Shown here piece by piece: positions 37,501-50,469 of a stretch of 64,000 bases of DNA. The notes under the pieces were generated by a model. The model made no database searches, was not told the origin of the DNA, and saw only the letters and a list, made by a program, of their open reading frames with translations. Made by a program: the position numbers and the translations under genes. This DNA is from Dipylidium caninum (lineage: Eukaryota; Platyhelminthes; Cestoda; Cyclophyllidea; Dipylidiidae): assembly GCA_017562135.1 (NCBI GenBank), contig QEYB01000533.1, positions 186,001 through 250,000 of the forward strand. The letters are read 5' to 3'. The first letter of the stretch is position 1, and every line of letters starts with the position of its first letter.

Positions 37501-37942
37501 GTTGATATGTTTGAGAGAAAGAAGCCGTATAACATCGTAAATGAAACGAAACGACTTCGGTCGCATCGCGCCAATAAAGGACTTTACCCATTTCGTACTC
37601 ACTGTGTATTAGTATGCTAATCACTAGTAAAAAAGGCATGAAATATGAAGTGGAGTGGTGGAAAGGCTGTTGCTTGACATGGAAGCTTACCTCATTTTTC
37701 TAAATTTACGCGTTGTCAGTCGCTGGACGGGCGGCCACGCGGTTGATGTTATTTGTTGTTTACCCCTCTAGGCGAAGAACGTGGATACAGCAGCAGCAGC
37801 CCCTTTTGTGATCGCCCTCCTCACGAGCACCCTTTGAGACCCACCCAAAGAAATGAAGTGAACTTCCTGCTCTGACTTGAGTGACGTGCCCCACTAATAC
37901 ATAGGGAAAAATATTTACACTCCAACGAACACTTGGCAGCGG

Positions 37943-38149
37943 TCAAATACACAAAAAGATTGACTCAACATCTTTAGACACAATAAATTTACTAGTTGCG
38001 TAAATAGAGAATTGGGAATCCGTGCCACGATTACGTTCCAGAGCATCGTTAATGGCAGTAAGCGCTACGGTGAGGTGTTCCTCTACAGACTTACTTGTGT
38101 GTGGGGAACTCATTTTGCATTCGCCCCATCTTGGAATCAAGCATATCAT
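37943..38149 (-). CDS. Possible small protein or exon, unrecognised
   Basis: This open frame of up to 68 aa sits alone in AT-rich DNA. From an internal Met (MSSPHTSKSVEEHL…) its translation has the mixed, non-repetitive make-up of a real soluble protein, including a likely helix (VEEHLTVALTAINDALERN). I do not recognise it, no adjoining exon was found, and there is no clear poly(A) signal. It could be an exon fragment or chance. Confidence 0.2.
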   Translation of the reverse strand: MICLIPRWGECKMSSPHTSKSVEEHLTVALTAINDALERNRGTDSQFSIYATSKFIVSKDVESIFLCI

Positions 38150-41100
38150 GTCCGTGCACGAAGTTCTCCCAGCCGCACCAGTGATTGAAGCTAGTTTTGG
38201 GGAAGAATACGGCTAATGGATCTTTCTAAATGTCCCAGGTCTCCGCTGCTTCAATAAATGCACAGATGGCAAAACCAGACTGAATTCATACTCGATTAAC
38301 CAGTGTAACTTCTATGACCTATTATTCATATGATTTAGGCTAGACAACTTCATATGAGGGTGCGGTGAGATGAAGCAAGAATATGGCTGCGAGGATAAAG
38401 GTCTGCGGCTAATCCGATTACACGTTGATTCCGAACAAGGCACAATATTGACTCCAGAGTCCAGAATAACATATACGCTACCTCGCATCAAAACAAACAG
38501 ATAACACCATGAGTATAACTGCTAGTGTGTGGACTATCAGCCTTCCCGATATTCGGTACCTAAATGAAAAATTCAAAAAGCAAACATATTTGGATCATAT
38601 ATTAGTGAATTGTGAGAGAAAGGGCAAGGTGAGAAAAAAACACCGCAGCCACGACTCTTCGGAAGTGGCGGACGTGTCATGAATGTTTTATTCGTCGTAC
38701 GTTTATTATCACTTACGCAGTAAAACTAATGATCTAAAACCAAATGTAATATTGTTTAACACATTTTCGTAGACAATATTTTAATTGCAGGTATGCGCGA
38801 GATTTTGGTGTTGCCAAAATTTTGAGTGAAAATTAAGTTTTTATTAAATATTACTAAGACAGCCAAGAATCTCGCATATTGGGAAACAACCAGAGTATAC
38901 TAAGAGATACAAGAATAGAACTACTGCAAATTTACTGGCTTTACAACCGTTTGAAGAAACTCCGGGGGTTAGTTCTACCTTCTGGCCGGTAACTGATATT
39001 TGTGCCTTAATTTGCTAGTCATAACTTCACTTATTTCAGTGAAATACAGAAGTTAAAATAATAATTACCTTCCTTGCAATGAAACCCATTCCAAAAATCT
39101 GAGACCTCTGACTGTTGTTGCGCGCTTAGCTCTTATTTATTTATGTTGCTATCGCGGTGAAAGTCCGGTTTGGCTACTTGGGTGACAGCGAGCAAAATTT
39201 TCATCAATAAAAGTCACTGGCATGTCATAACCTCTATTTCAGAACCGAGTGCAAGTTGTTGAACTCCACACGTCAAAAAGAGGTTCTTCTATAATTGGCT
39301 TTTAAGCTATTCGTATTACGAGATTTGCAATTGTTTTTCCTAAATACGTCAGTGCACTAATTATTGTCCTCTAATCTGTCTTTTGGGACGAGTTTCTTTA
39401 TCACTCAAACCACCTAAATTCCCCGTAGCTGTCCTAAAACGGTTAAGCTATTGTATTGATATTGGGGAAGGGGGGGAGGGAAGGGTTTGTACATCAGAAT
39501 TTATGAGGGTGTTTCCATTGCATCAAAGGCGAACTTAGGCCTGTAGGTCCCCATGAATGAATTCAAAATGAAACTGAAAATGCCCCACTATACCAATAAA
39601 ACCATGGGCCTTTTAAAAGAAAAACCCAGCATGATAATCTTGTTTTCATAATGGACGGATTCAGTAAATAAATCTCTCCCTTCGTTCATTTACAACTACT
39701 GATTAGAGAGCAGTAAGATACGTCGTCTGTAAATGCATTCTGATTAAAGTGATCTACACAACGATTGTTTCTCGGATAGTCGTACAAAAATTTTTTATAA
39801 TAGTTCCATTGCCATAGAGAAAAGACGTAGTCTTCGTACAGTTGGACATTCGGCAGTCTACCACCTTGAACTTACTAAGAACTCGTCCCACAATAAAATA
39901 CCCTTCCGTTTTTCTTTTTCAGGCTAGTAATTGAGGTGTCACTTCGTGTTTTCACTCGTGCTTGCGGTTTCCTAACTATAATGAAAGATATAACCGAAGG
40001 GCCTCAAAATGGTGCGATGGGGATTGCTCCACTACAAAAAAACCAACATCGGAGTACTGCCTGCTACTGCTGCCGGCCACGAAAATGCCTCGGCGGTAAG
40101 GTAGAGTGAGAGAGCGGAAGGGCGTCATCTCTTCGCCATCCCTCAACTTCCCCACCACTGAAACTGGCATCAGCAGGGTGAGGCAAACAGCCCGACCACT
40201 GGCACCTCCACATTTGCAGCCTTCCCACTGGCCCAAACGGAGCGTGCGCTCACACTGCGTCTTAATAAAGTCATTTCCTGTCCCCGTGTGATGTGGAGGG
40301 AGTCAGTATGGTCGGTCACCGTCTTTCCAGACCGCATTCCTGAAGTTGCGTCATGCCTTTACCTGAGGAGATTTTCCCAAGTCAAGTGATTCCAAACACG
40401 AAATATCCTGCTTTCTTATTAACATCCAAACGTGAGAAGCGCCGGAGAGTTTGGTTTGTCGCCCATGGCAACGGCAAATGAGTCAAAGTCTTAGTGTTAA
40501 TTTCTGTGAAAACTGAGGAAAGGTGCGTCCTACTCGACTGGTTCTCCCCTTCCCATGCAGTCAAGGCGGGGTGGAGCCTCCTCCTTTGCGCCGGAGTGGC
40601 CTTAGTGACACTGATCATCTTGGAAATAGACAACCCACTTTTAAGGGCGGCATGCGAAGACACTAGAAGTCGTGCGAAAAGGTGGCCTGCTCACGATTTT
40701 ACCCATTGCTCATGTGGCCCTCACCGGCCGCGGGGCTGTCCTCCACGCCGGTGGAGAAGCCTGGGCCTATGGGGTTCTGAATTAGCCTCTACGGCTTGGG
40801 GAAGTCGAGCTCAAAAGGAGCAGGTGGATACAGGTAAAATCACGGGAAAGCGTGACAAGACTCAACATGACACGTGTGATTTTTTAACTATCTGTCGGGG
40901 GAACGAAGGAACGCCATCCCACCTCGGTCAGCTAGGCCTGCAGAAGGCGCGAAATCGGCGGATTGTCGGCACTTTTGAGCCCATTGGGAACGTAACGATG
41001 GCGGTGTTTGTCCGGGCACATGGGTTCCCGCTGCGGGGGTAGCACCTTGACGCGCAGATCGGCCCCCTTTTATACGAGCCGAGGGTGCCAATGCACAAGT

Positions 41101-44100
41101 CCATTGAACGAAACCCTGGTAACAGGTAAACACGTTGCTAGGCCGCTGTTGCTCGGACAACCGGCCGGTAGGCGTTCTCGCGAACGGTTGGTCGGCAAAT
41201 TGTGTGGCTTGGAGTGGGCAATCGTGAGTCACTGCGTCCTGGTGTAGGGGACTTGTTCGCCGCTCCTCCTCCGCCTGCTGACTGAGACGCCTCGACGGGA
41301 CTTCCTCGTACTACGAAGGTCTGGCCGATACTCCTGAGCGATGTGAGTTTTTTTTTACTCATTAATAAGAATAAAGCCGATGATGACGAGATCTTTAAGC
41401 GCTGTGGGTTATTGACTTGGAGGCTTCATGCTCAGCCGCTTTTGCCGTGGGGCGGAGCGAAGGCACACCCTGGCCTTAAGTTGGTGCAGTCGGTCGAATT
41501 TATGGCCTCGAAATAAATGAGTCCACTCATCAGCTATTCACTTTTATGGTCTGAGGTGCGACGCGCACAAAGGGCGCTTGAGAGGGGGTGTGAATCGAGA
41601 AGGCGTTCGGGGAGAGGGGTGGACGTCCGATGGCCGTCGGGTCAGCGTCCATTGGTCGTGCGCTGCGCCGCAGCAGTCCGGACGATGGCCTCCGACGTGG
41701 CCGGTCATGCACGCGATTGCGTTGCCATGGGACCCCGCGACGAACGCATGAGACACCTCCGTGGCGTCGAGGCTGTCCACGTCGGGACTGCCTACAAAAA
41801 CACGAAATCGTTGCTGTACCGAGGCCTCCCGGCCCGCCTCCGATAAGCCTCCAAAGACATCGAGGAGGGACAGTGAAAGCACGTTTCGCCTCGTAATTGC
41901 AAGTCTTCTTCTCAGTGATTTGGCTAAAGCTGGAGCACTCGACACTCGGTATTGGTCGACTATGGGCAAGTCCTCTCCTACGTTGCACATCACTTTTGGC
42001 GCCACATCGAGGCTTCCACGAACACAGCCGCGTACCACCTGATTTTGGAGTCAGCACGAAGACCGGGGCCGCTGCTCGCAGCGCTTAATCGGGCTGTCCC
42101 GACTCTCTCTCTCTTGAGGGGATCAGTTCACTAGACAACGATAAAATCCCATTTGCTGTAATGGCTGGACAATTAAGCCAAGTCGAGAATAATGAGACTG
42201 AAAGGCAGCTTACGGTGGACCCCCCTCCCCAATTTAGCCCTCGTTTGGCCTGCTCCGACCGTCCAACTGGTCGGGAAGAAGGAGGTGAGGGAGGCGGTGT
42301 CCAGACCGGTGTGGCCGCCGCACGTCCGCGCCTCTCTTGGCAGCCGACGGCACTTTGACGACCTTCCGTGCGGCCTGACGGGTGCCCGCCTCGCGTGACC
42401 TCCACGGCGGGCGAAGCCCCATGCGGACGTGAGTTGCGTGCAATGGCTGCGTGGGAGGAGGTCATGCGAAAGCGTGTTAAAGAATATATTCTTCATCTCG
42501 CAAGTGTGGACTTGCTTCTCCTTACTTTGTACTGTACGACATCGTAGGCGACGACGGAAGCGAGAAACGACTGGTGGAGCCTGTTGGGGGCGATGGAAAG
42601 GAGGTAGGCGGATGTGTTTTTACCTTCCAAACTGTAAAGACGACGGGGTTACTTGACGGGTTTGCTTAGCACATGGGAGGATCGCTGACCTACGGTGGCT
42701 CACAAGGCTTTGCTGGACTATTTAAATGAGCTGCACCAACTGATGGCGGAAGAGCATCGCGGGATTCCTTAAGGCATTGTAAAGTTTGTTGAATGCTCAC
42801 TCGGTGCTCGGCCAGATTTGTTGCGTCACATTTCGATGGGCCTATTCTCCAGACGGGGCTATGTCCATGGGCGGCAGACCGTTCAGCCGCTTTTCGGCAC
42901 GTAAGAGTCTCGCCAGCGAACTCTGAGACAAATGTGCCTCCACTTAGCCTGTTCCCTACCGACCAACATAGAAGTTGGATACACAGCTTGACGAGGGTGC
43001 CACGCGTGTTCTACGTGCTGCTTCGTTCACCTCGGTACAGCCGAGGGGCGATTGCTGCCTGGGGGTCCACCGAGCCAGCAAGCACTCGTCGTCGAAGGAG
43101 GCGATGAGGCCCAAAGTTGCAACCCATCAAGCTCAGTTGGGAGTCGCGTCGGCCCCGAGGCTCCGCATTGTCTACCACGTCATCTGCGGTCGCTCCATCC
43201 TCGGCAGACGCACCACCTCTTTGACCCGCCAGACTCGGCATCTTGAATAGACGACTGGGAAAGAGCGACATGCGAGTAGTCGGTGGGGCAGCGGGGCAAG
43301 AGATGTCCAATGAGACAGGCTGAGACGTCGTCCCGCCTTCGCAGGTCACCATTGAAACGAGTGTGGCGCCTTTCACTCAAAGTCCAAGCAGATCGCTACT
43401 GGGCGTGCGGAGCATACGCTGCTCCGAAAACGAGTGGTCTCGCTATTCGCACTCCCTTTGTGGGAGTGACCGCCTGAGAAACGTAGCGATGTGTAACGAC
43501 GTAATAGGCGTTATTTGGGCGCTGCTCCAACTACGGAAACACGACTATTCACTCACCCTTGCGGTAAGCGGTGCGGTTGGAACTATGAAGGAAGACCTCC
43601 AAAGGATAGGAACCACGTGTGCATGTCAAATCGGTCAGGCTGAGGCTCAGGCCCAGGCCTCGGTCTGATTGCCAGCGTGCTGCCTTGTAATGTCAAAAGG
43701 TCCTCGAGAAGGTTGTTGGTAGAAGGCAGCGCTGCGGCAGGACTCGAAAGGAGACTCCATCTGAAGGGACGAAGTCGCCGGGAATGGGATATTCACTTCA
43801 CTGGCAAGCGGGAGAGACGCCTGTTCTGGCGATTCGCCTTTGACCTCCTCGCTGGTGCCAACTGTGTCCTCTCACTCCTCTCGCCACGAGTGCTAACGCG
43901 AAATTCATCCCTCTGCCGATTCGAATAAGAGCCGGCCAACACCGCTTGGAAAAGAGCAGATTTCCCCACGAACTGCAACCTTGCCCAAATGTCATTTAGT
44001 TTTGGATCTCGTAAAAAAAGTCGCTTGAGCGAAAAATCCTCGTGGTGCTCACATTCTACTCATTTATTAGGAGGAGGGGAGTTGTGGCGGAAGGGTGGCG

Positions 44101-45434
44101 GTGGACCGCCTGGAAGGCCATCGATCCTCCTCCGCCGCTGGCGGCGATAAACACACGCGAAGGGCGTCGACACATCCGCCGCATTGTTATGTCCTGGGTG
44201 CGTGCACGACGGGGAGGCGACGACGCGTCCCTTCCCTCCGCACGCTAGCGCCCTTCTGGCTGACTGTCGGGGGAGACGTGGACGCAGCGTCTCGCGATTG
44301 CTGCCAGTACGGCGGGTCGCTTTACACCTGCACACGCCAACTTGCATTTTCGTAGAAGTTCATTTTTTTCCCCACAAATGAGAAGATCATTTGGTTTGGC
44401 AACTAAAAAATGGCCATTTTATTTTACCTCGATTATCATCACCATCATCAAATGTTGGCCGAAGGTAGTCTAAGTGTTTTGCTTCCGCCTGGAGGCGATG
44501 GCTCACATTTTCATAAAGAAATTCTGCCATCCCCCGCTCTCGACTCGACCTGCCTCCACGTTGCGCCCTGCCCCGTGGAGTGTGACAATTTGGGCCGACA
44601 TCCGGGCGCTCAGGCGACTGACTCGACTACGAACGCACAGCCTTTCGCTCATCCACGGACTCACAGGACGACAACGGCAAGGTTGTCGCGATAGTGTCCG
44701 TGGTAACGTTCGAGAAGAAGTTTCTTCACAACCAAATCGTTCCCCAGGAAGTCACGAACTCCCGGTAAAAGCGATTGAAAACCGAGTCGGGCCCAAATCT
44801 CGGCCTACCTCATACGAGCGTGCACAAAATCGCACGGCAGTTAGTCGAATCAGGCAGATGAAAGACCGGTGTCGTGTACTCCCGGGTCCGCTTCTAGCTG
44901 GCCAGGCTAGGAGGTTAAGACACACCAGAGTATCCTCCTGGAGAGGAGAATTCGCCCTGAGTATCCCCGCAGACTATTTCTACGGCAAGTTAGCCTACGC
45001 ACGAGGAAGACGAGCGCATGAGAGAAGAGCCTGTCGCCTCCGGGGGCGCCAGTCCCTAATTCCGCGACGTGCTCGGTTGCTCACAACGCCTCAGTCGAGC
45101 CCCACCGGGCGGCCGAGTGAGCAGCGGGGCGCGGGTCGGCATCGGACAGGCGTCTCTGCCATGTTGATGAGGCCACGGTGCACACGTCGACGCTGATGCA
45201 TGGACCTTTGATGGCGAAAATCGGCAGCGTGTCACCGAGTCACGTGGCAGACGGAAAGCCTACTCCATTGAGAATCAGCTTGCTGCCACCGGGGGTGGGA
45301 TTTAATAAGAGACGAAGATGGGGTGTCCGTTGAATCGGCGGAGTCGCGTGGGCGAACTTAGCCCCACCAATCGGCGTTGACTGCGGCCCGCGGCCAATGG
45401 GTCGCCAGTCGGGAGTTTGCGGGTGCTGTTGCGT

Positions 45435-45461
45435 CAGGCAGACAGGCAGGCAGGCAGGCAA
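45435..45461 (+). repeat. CAGG tetranucleotide microsatellite
   Basis: An array of CAGG with one CAGA variant unit, within GC-rich spacer. Confidence 0.8.
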
Positions 45462-46961
45462 ATGCTCCCCACACAGACGTACTTGAGATGGGGACAGCTG
45501 ATCGCCTGATGGCCAAACTGAATTTTGGGCGTCACGGAATGAGGTAGGTTTCACTTTTGCTTCGGGCTGTCACTGCGGAATTCGCGAGAAACTTTCCACT
45601 GCAGCGACTCGTGGAGCGGCGTGCGGGTAGAGCTTTTTTCAACGAGGCGTTGCAGGGTCTGGCATGATGCGAAAACGGCCTTAGCAAATCGGAGCTCGTG
45701 CCTCTGCGACTCCTGGCCACAAGACGGTTCCTCTTCAAAATACGGGAAACACACTGTGCCAGAGAAAGTTCGTCGAAGCGCCGGTTTTTTGCTTCACCCA
45801 CTAGTCTTGGAAAGTGCGTCTGAGGGCTCCAGTGGGTTCCAGAAGAGCAGCCAAGTGAGGCTCAACGATGTCCATTTGTGCGTCGTGCACACTCAGACGG
45901 GAATGTTGACACGTCCTTAGTTGCCATCAAAACTCCTCCTTCCTCACCTCACAAGAGGCATCGTTTCTGCTTTGGTTGGGTCCAGTCAAGCAGACGTTTC
46001 CACCTCCCGCTGAGGGAGGTGGGAGCAGCGTTGAAAGACTCGAGTTTGGGGGCTCATAAAATTTTCTCCGGATTGGACGCGGAGACGGTCACCTCGGTCG
46101 AATGATCCACTTTCCCTTTGCTCTCCCAATCTCCTCCCCTCGTCTCGCCATCGCAAAGTGGCAAGTGTGTGACCTAAACTTTGCGAGAAGGCGCCTCGGG
46201 TCCACCCAGAGCAGCGCCTTCGAAGCCGTATGCGCGTTCTGCACAGACTGATGAGCCGAGGACACCTTCACCCCGGCAGTCTGATGGCACAGAGACGCAC
46301 CTGCGAGGTCGGCGGGTCCATTACATTATAATCGCACCAGGCCACGTCCACTGTTCTTTTTTTTTGTCACTCCTCAACCCCTCCCAGTGAGAGTGCGATT
46401 GGTGACTTTTTGGGAATTTGGGCAGTTTTGTGAAGTTGCTGTCTGAAAAACTAGGACCTTTGCAGTCGTGTCTCGCTACAGCGTGTGGCATAAGCCCGGT
46501 TTTAGGCAGTTCTTCACCTCCCAGGACTGCGGCGGATGCGCTGGAGGCCGAAAGTCGGGGCCTCGGCTGATGTCAATGCTTTCGACAAGGTGGCTGAACT
46601 AGACACGAGCTCGCGGTAGGGCAAAATAAGGGGTATAAGTGTTCCGACCAGCTCCGATTTGTCCACTTTAGCGGCAACGGGGAGTTGAAGGCTACAAACG
46701 GATTGCCGTACTTGAAACTGCTAATTGATTTCCCCTGCTCTCGCACTCTCAGGTTTTTAGGCGTTGGAAGTCCAGAACATGTCACCACTGATGCGTAAAT
46801 AGGTGTTCTACCAGGCCCAGTTCATCGGACTCATTGCAAGCCACCACCAACCTTACGTGAACCGCAGCCTCAGTCGTCCGGAGACCCCGCGCCGGCTCCC
46901 CACCACCCGTTCAGTCGAGTCGCTTCACCAAGCGTCCAATTTTCGAACTCTGACTCCCTCT

Positions 46962-46990
46962 TCTTCCTCTTCTTCGTCTTCTTCTTCTTT
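46962..46990 (+). repeat. TTC/TCT-rich tract
   Basis: An imperfect TTC array, pyrimidine-only apart from one G, about 350 bp upstream of the 485-aa open frame. It reads as poly-Ser in one frame (part of the open frame 46803-47033), but I have no splice evidence joining that frame to the gene downstream. Confidence 0.8.
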
Positions 46991-47334
46991 TCCGCCACCC
47001 CCATTGGCCCGAAGGAACCCACCAACCAGTTAATCGGCCGCATCGTCGTCTGAAAGATCCACACGCCTTCGCCGGCAAACGGAAAGTAGCGCACCAAAAA
47101 GGTGACCATCGGTGGGCACTTCTCAAGACTTCACGACTTTGAGAACCTCCAACTCTGCAGGAGTATTCCCCGACTACAGTCGTCACCTTCGAAACTGATT
47201 GACGCGGAAGGCGAGTGCCAAGTTCAGTTGAATAAAATCCTCCCGAGGCCCTTTACAGGACTATTCACTCAACTTTGCCCTCGGGTTAGGATCTCACAGC
47301 AACGAAAGAACAGGAGGACAAAGAGACCAAGTCG

Positions 47335-48792
47335 ATGGCTGTACCGACTCAGTACGACGTGGAACACCAGGTGAATGGAGAGGATGAGGAGGCAGGGGTG
47401 GTCACCCACAGCACCGTCCCCTTTAAGGAGTTGAGAAGGAAATTCGAGGAGGCCCGCATCATGTATCTGCCGCGAGATCTCACACTGCTGAAGGAAGGAA
47501 AAGAAGTTCAAAGGAGAGTTAGAAGATGTCACTCGACAGGACCCCTGAAGAGTCGTCCCCGAAGTGCTGCCTACGAGGAGCGAGAGACAGACACGCCCTC
47601 ACCTCTCAGAAGGACAGACTCGCTCAGATCTCTGCCGTTATGTGAATATCAATCTTCTCCACGAAGGCGAGACGGTATAGTGAGGAATTTCGAACCGGAG
47701 AAGCCGTGGAGGCCACAGGAGTTGTCAAAATGGTCGATGGGGTGTGGAACTCGCCGGGCCGTGGACAGTTATTCCCCTACGCGACGCACACTTCCGGGCG
47801 TCAAAAGAAACAGCAGTCCGAGGAGCATTAATCGGGCGGCAGGAAGCAGCGACTGGCCTGACGGGATATTCACGAAGACCGGCGATGTGTACAAACGGGT
47901 AAGCAACAACGGCATCTCCTACATAATTCCCGTTTCGCCGGATGGTGCACGACAGGCACACACCACGGACTACCGGAGGAGCCAGTTGACGGTGGACTGT
48001 TCAGACCCCTACGCCGAGAGATCGCCTAGTCCGCAGGTGAAGGAGAGACTCAATCCGTGTCTCAACTACTCCTACCTGGAGTATGCAAACGCGGGAAGAC
48101 TGAAGCCTTATCGGTCAGCGACTCTCTCCGATTGGACGGGTGTCGGAGGGACGAGGAAATCGGCATCATGCCAGAGTCTGAATCAGCCCGACGTCTTTCG
48201 TGTTAAGCGGTACAGCGTCCCGAGAGCTGCCAACGGTGATAATGACATCTGGAAAGTACGAGCTCAGGAGATAGGAGGAGGACGAAGGAGGATCCACGCG
48301 GTACGAGGAAGCTGGTCGCCTGTCCAATTCTACCCATCGCCGCGCTCAACACCCGGCGATCGCGAGGAGGCGACGGAAAGGGAGGTGCGAGAACGAGTGG
48401 CCATCCGAGAGCAGTGTCGAAGTTATGCGCGACACGAGACCCCCCAGACGTCACCAGGACCACGTCACTCGACTCCTGACGGCATCGATGAATCGTCAAT
48501 TTCGAGAGCATTCGGACACAACATAGCCCATTTTGAGAAACTGGCTGTGGATAACAAGCAGGAGGCGCTTTGCACCAAGTGCTCGCGATGCTGGATTCAT
48601 TCACCCGCCGCAAGGCAGTCGTATCACTCGAGGCGTCTCTTTTCTACCCGAAGGACGCCGAATCGTCGAGGGAGTGTGAACGGTGAATTTAACGACGTCC
48701 ACTACAACAAGTACCGATCTAATCAGAGCGGTTATGATCACCAGCCTTACAGCCTTACACCTCGTCCTGATAGCGACTTTTTCGACTATTAA
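47335..48792 (+). CDS. Unrecognised Arg/Ser/Pro-rich 485-aa protein
   Basis: One uninterrupted frame of 485 codons from the first ATG to TAA, by far the longest in the window. Just upstream, the same frame has a TAG that forms part of a good acceptor (CTCGGGTTAG at 47278-47287); in-frame sequence begins right after it. This may therefore be the last, long exon of a gene with undetected 5' exons. An AATAAA at 48853-48858 lies about 60 nt after the stop. The product is basic and looks disordered. It has many Ser-Pro sites (SPLRR, SSPRRRD, YSPTRR, SPRSIN, SPSPQ, SPRSTP), one more ordered segment (DGIFTKTGDVYKRV…ISYIIPVSPDG), and a small CTKCSRCW cluster near residue 425. A short helix-forming N-terminal stretch reads VPFKELRRKFEEARIMYLP. 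There is no signal peptide or membrane segment. I know no family for it; a cytoskeletal or scaffold role would be a guess. Confidence 0.75.
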   Translation: MAVPTQYDVEHQVNGEDEEAGVVTHSTVPFKELRRKFEEARIMYLPRDLTLLKEGKEVQRRVRRCHSTGPLKSRPRSAAYEERETDTPSPLRRTDSLRSLPLCEYQSSPRRRDGIVRNFEPEKPWRPQELSKWSMGCGTRRAVDSYSPTRRTLPGVKRNSSPRSINRAAGSSDWPDGIFTKTGDVYKRVSNNGISYIIPVSPDGARQAHTTDYRRSQLTVDCSDPYAERSPSPQVKERLNPCLNYSYLEYANAGRLKPYRSATLSDWTGVGGTRKSASCQSLNQPDVFRVKRYSVPRAANGDNDIWKVRAQEIGGGRRRIHAVRGSWSPVQFYPSPRSTPGDREEATEREVRERVAIREQCRSYARHETPQTSPGPRHSTPDGIDESSISRAFGHNIAHFEKLAVDNKQEALCTKCSRCWIHSPAARQSYHSRRLFSTRRTPNRRGSVNGEFNDVHYNKYRSNQSGYDHQPYSLTPRPDSDFFDY

Positions 48793-50469
48793 CTAGACCA
48801 GCCTAGCAATATGCAACATCGACCTCTAGGGAAGTGCTTAACCCTCCAGTCTAATAAATTTCAGAAGTCTGACTTGCACCCTAAAAGCACAAACCCTTTT
48901 TTAACCAGCTTCCTACCTACTCGGGGAAAACATGTACACGTGAATAGCGCAAATACAAACTTTATGGTCATCGGGTCTGCTTTTCACGCACGAAAAAACA
49001 GAGGAAGTGGCGAAGCAGATGTGCGCCAGAAACTCAGACTGTCAGGGTTGCTCTTGCGTGTCATACGGGCAGTTACATTATTTCCTTGATGACTGTTACG
49101 GTGTGCCTCCCAAGAACCACTTTATTCCCCGTGACCTTTGCCCAACTAGAAGAGTACAACGAGACAGTAGGCTGCAGTGACACTTAACTCGAATTGCGGT
49201 CCCATCGTTGGCACTGCAGATGAAGCCTCAATGTTACACAGAGGGAACAAATAAAAGGGAACTACTTTTAAAAGCCTAGAGTACTCTTACACTTCGGAAG
49301 TCTAAGTTAACTACTAAAATATGCTGAAATGGGGCCTTGATATATTTTCAGCTTATTTAAATGTATCGAATGAAAGGTCCGCGATCGACGTCGTTTTGAT
49401 CGGAGGACTGATATCCTCTGCGAAGTCTGAAATGCCACCAGCGGCAAATATCAGTGAGTCTCGTCACGAGGTCGCTAAAATTAAAAGCTATGGCACCGAG
49501 GATCGACATTTTGGACAAGTCGCACACATTAAAGTTGTTACTTCTTTTCTGAAAGCCAATAGAATTTTAAAGGTCTGCTGGCATCTTAAATTCCTGTAAT
49601 ATTAACAGCAATGAGCAAATTAATTGAAGTCAGTATATGTTCCTCCCAAGTCAGATCAAAACCACGTCCACAAGTTGCAAATATAGAGCTATCGTTGAAG
49701 AAAAGAAGTCAGTAATGAGGAACCAAACCAATTTTCCGACTTATAACACATGTTTAGGTCATAAATCAACCTAATAAATGTTAAAGATAGGGGGTTCGAC
49801 TACGCCATGGACTGCCGTGGAAAAAATCACTACGGATGACCATTGTCATAGGCAATCCCTTCCCACTATAACAGAATATTATTTTTACATCTGTATAAAC
49901 CGCCTAGCTTGGCTTCATCGTACAAGTTAATGAGGCCGAATTTAAAAATTCAAACATAGCAAATTATGCAGTTGTCAGGGGTACAGATCATTGTATTCTT
50001 TAACTACATTGACGATTAAAGGACCGTTTAAGTCCTTACTTTCCTGAAACTCAGGCGTTTGGACCAATATTCTCATATGGTGGACTTTAGGGAACGCTTG
50101 CAGCTTTACCCAAAATCTCATTATTTATCGTCAATGCAGAAAACGGTCGTTAGGGGCATAAAACATCCCGGAAAAGAAAACGTTGGATAAGAAACACACG
50201 AAATGGTTTCCACGCCCATATTGCTATCATTTTTCAAAGAACATTTTTCCCCCGTTTATCTTTTCATTTGAGTGCCTTTTAGCATTGCTACAAAATTCAA
50301 TAAGAATGGCTTGCGCTCAACCCTTGACAGTGAGGACTAGGAAACTATAGGTTGCCTATGAGTTTATTTGTCTCAACCAGGTTCATTTGTATATTACTTC
50401 GTAACCAATAAAAATCAAGGCGGACGAGTTAAACACCATATGTAGCTTTGCTCCATTCGCCCTTTGTTG
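48793..50469. other. Intergenic region between the 485-aa gene and the ORP gene
   Basis: The poly(A) signal AATAAA at 48853-48858 closes the upstream gene; another AATAAA lies near 49249. The rest is AT-rich with no recognised gene. A 92-codon open frame at 49321-49599 (plus) matches nothing I know. The last part must hold the promoter of the ORP gene; no clear TATA box or initiator is evident. Confidence 0.6.

Larger units (their letters stand above)
34578..47284. other. Spacer between the SLC13 gene and the 485-aa gene
   Basis: No gene is supported. From about 34.6 to 40 kb the DNA is AT-rich with few open frames; a small minus-strand frame at 37943-38149 is listed separately. From about 40 to 47 kb it is GC-rich with long but unconvincing frames (41530-42057 minus, 44474-45196 plus). 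A TATA-like TATAAAAG near 35109 has no gene attached. Simple repeats: a CAGG-type array (45435-45461) and a TTC/TCT-rich tract (46962-46990). Confidence 0.55.

Noticed and set aside
41530..42057. 175- and 164-codon frames on the minus strand overlapping plus-strand frames.
   Set aside because: Up to five frames are open over the same GC-rich stretch; none shows conserved family sequence.
44474..45196. A 240-codon open frame (plus).
   Set aside because: The translation is very Arg-rich, with no domain and no splice or poly(A) context; it lies in GC-rich DNA where such frames are common by chance.
46803..47033. A Ser/Arg/Pro-rich frame upstream of the 485-aa gene as its 5' exon.
   Set aside because: The composition is similar and an acceptor-like CTACCAG is present, but I found no convincing donor in a compatible phase.
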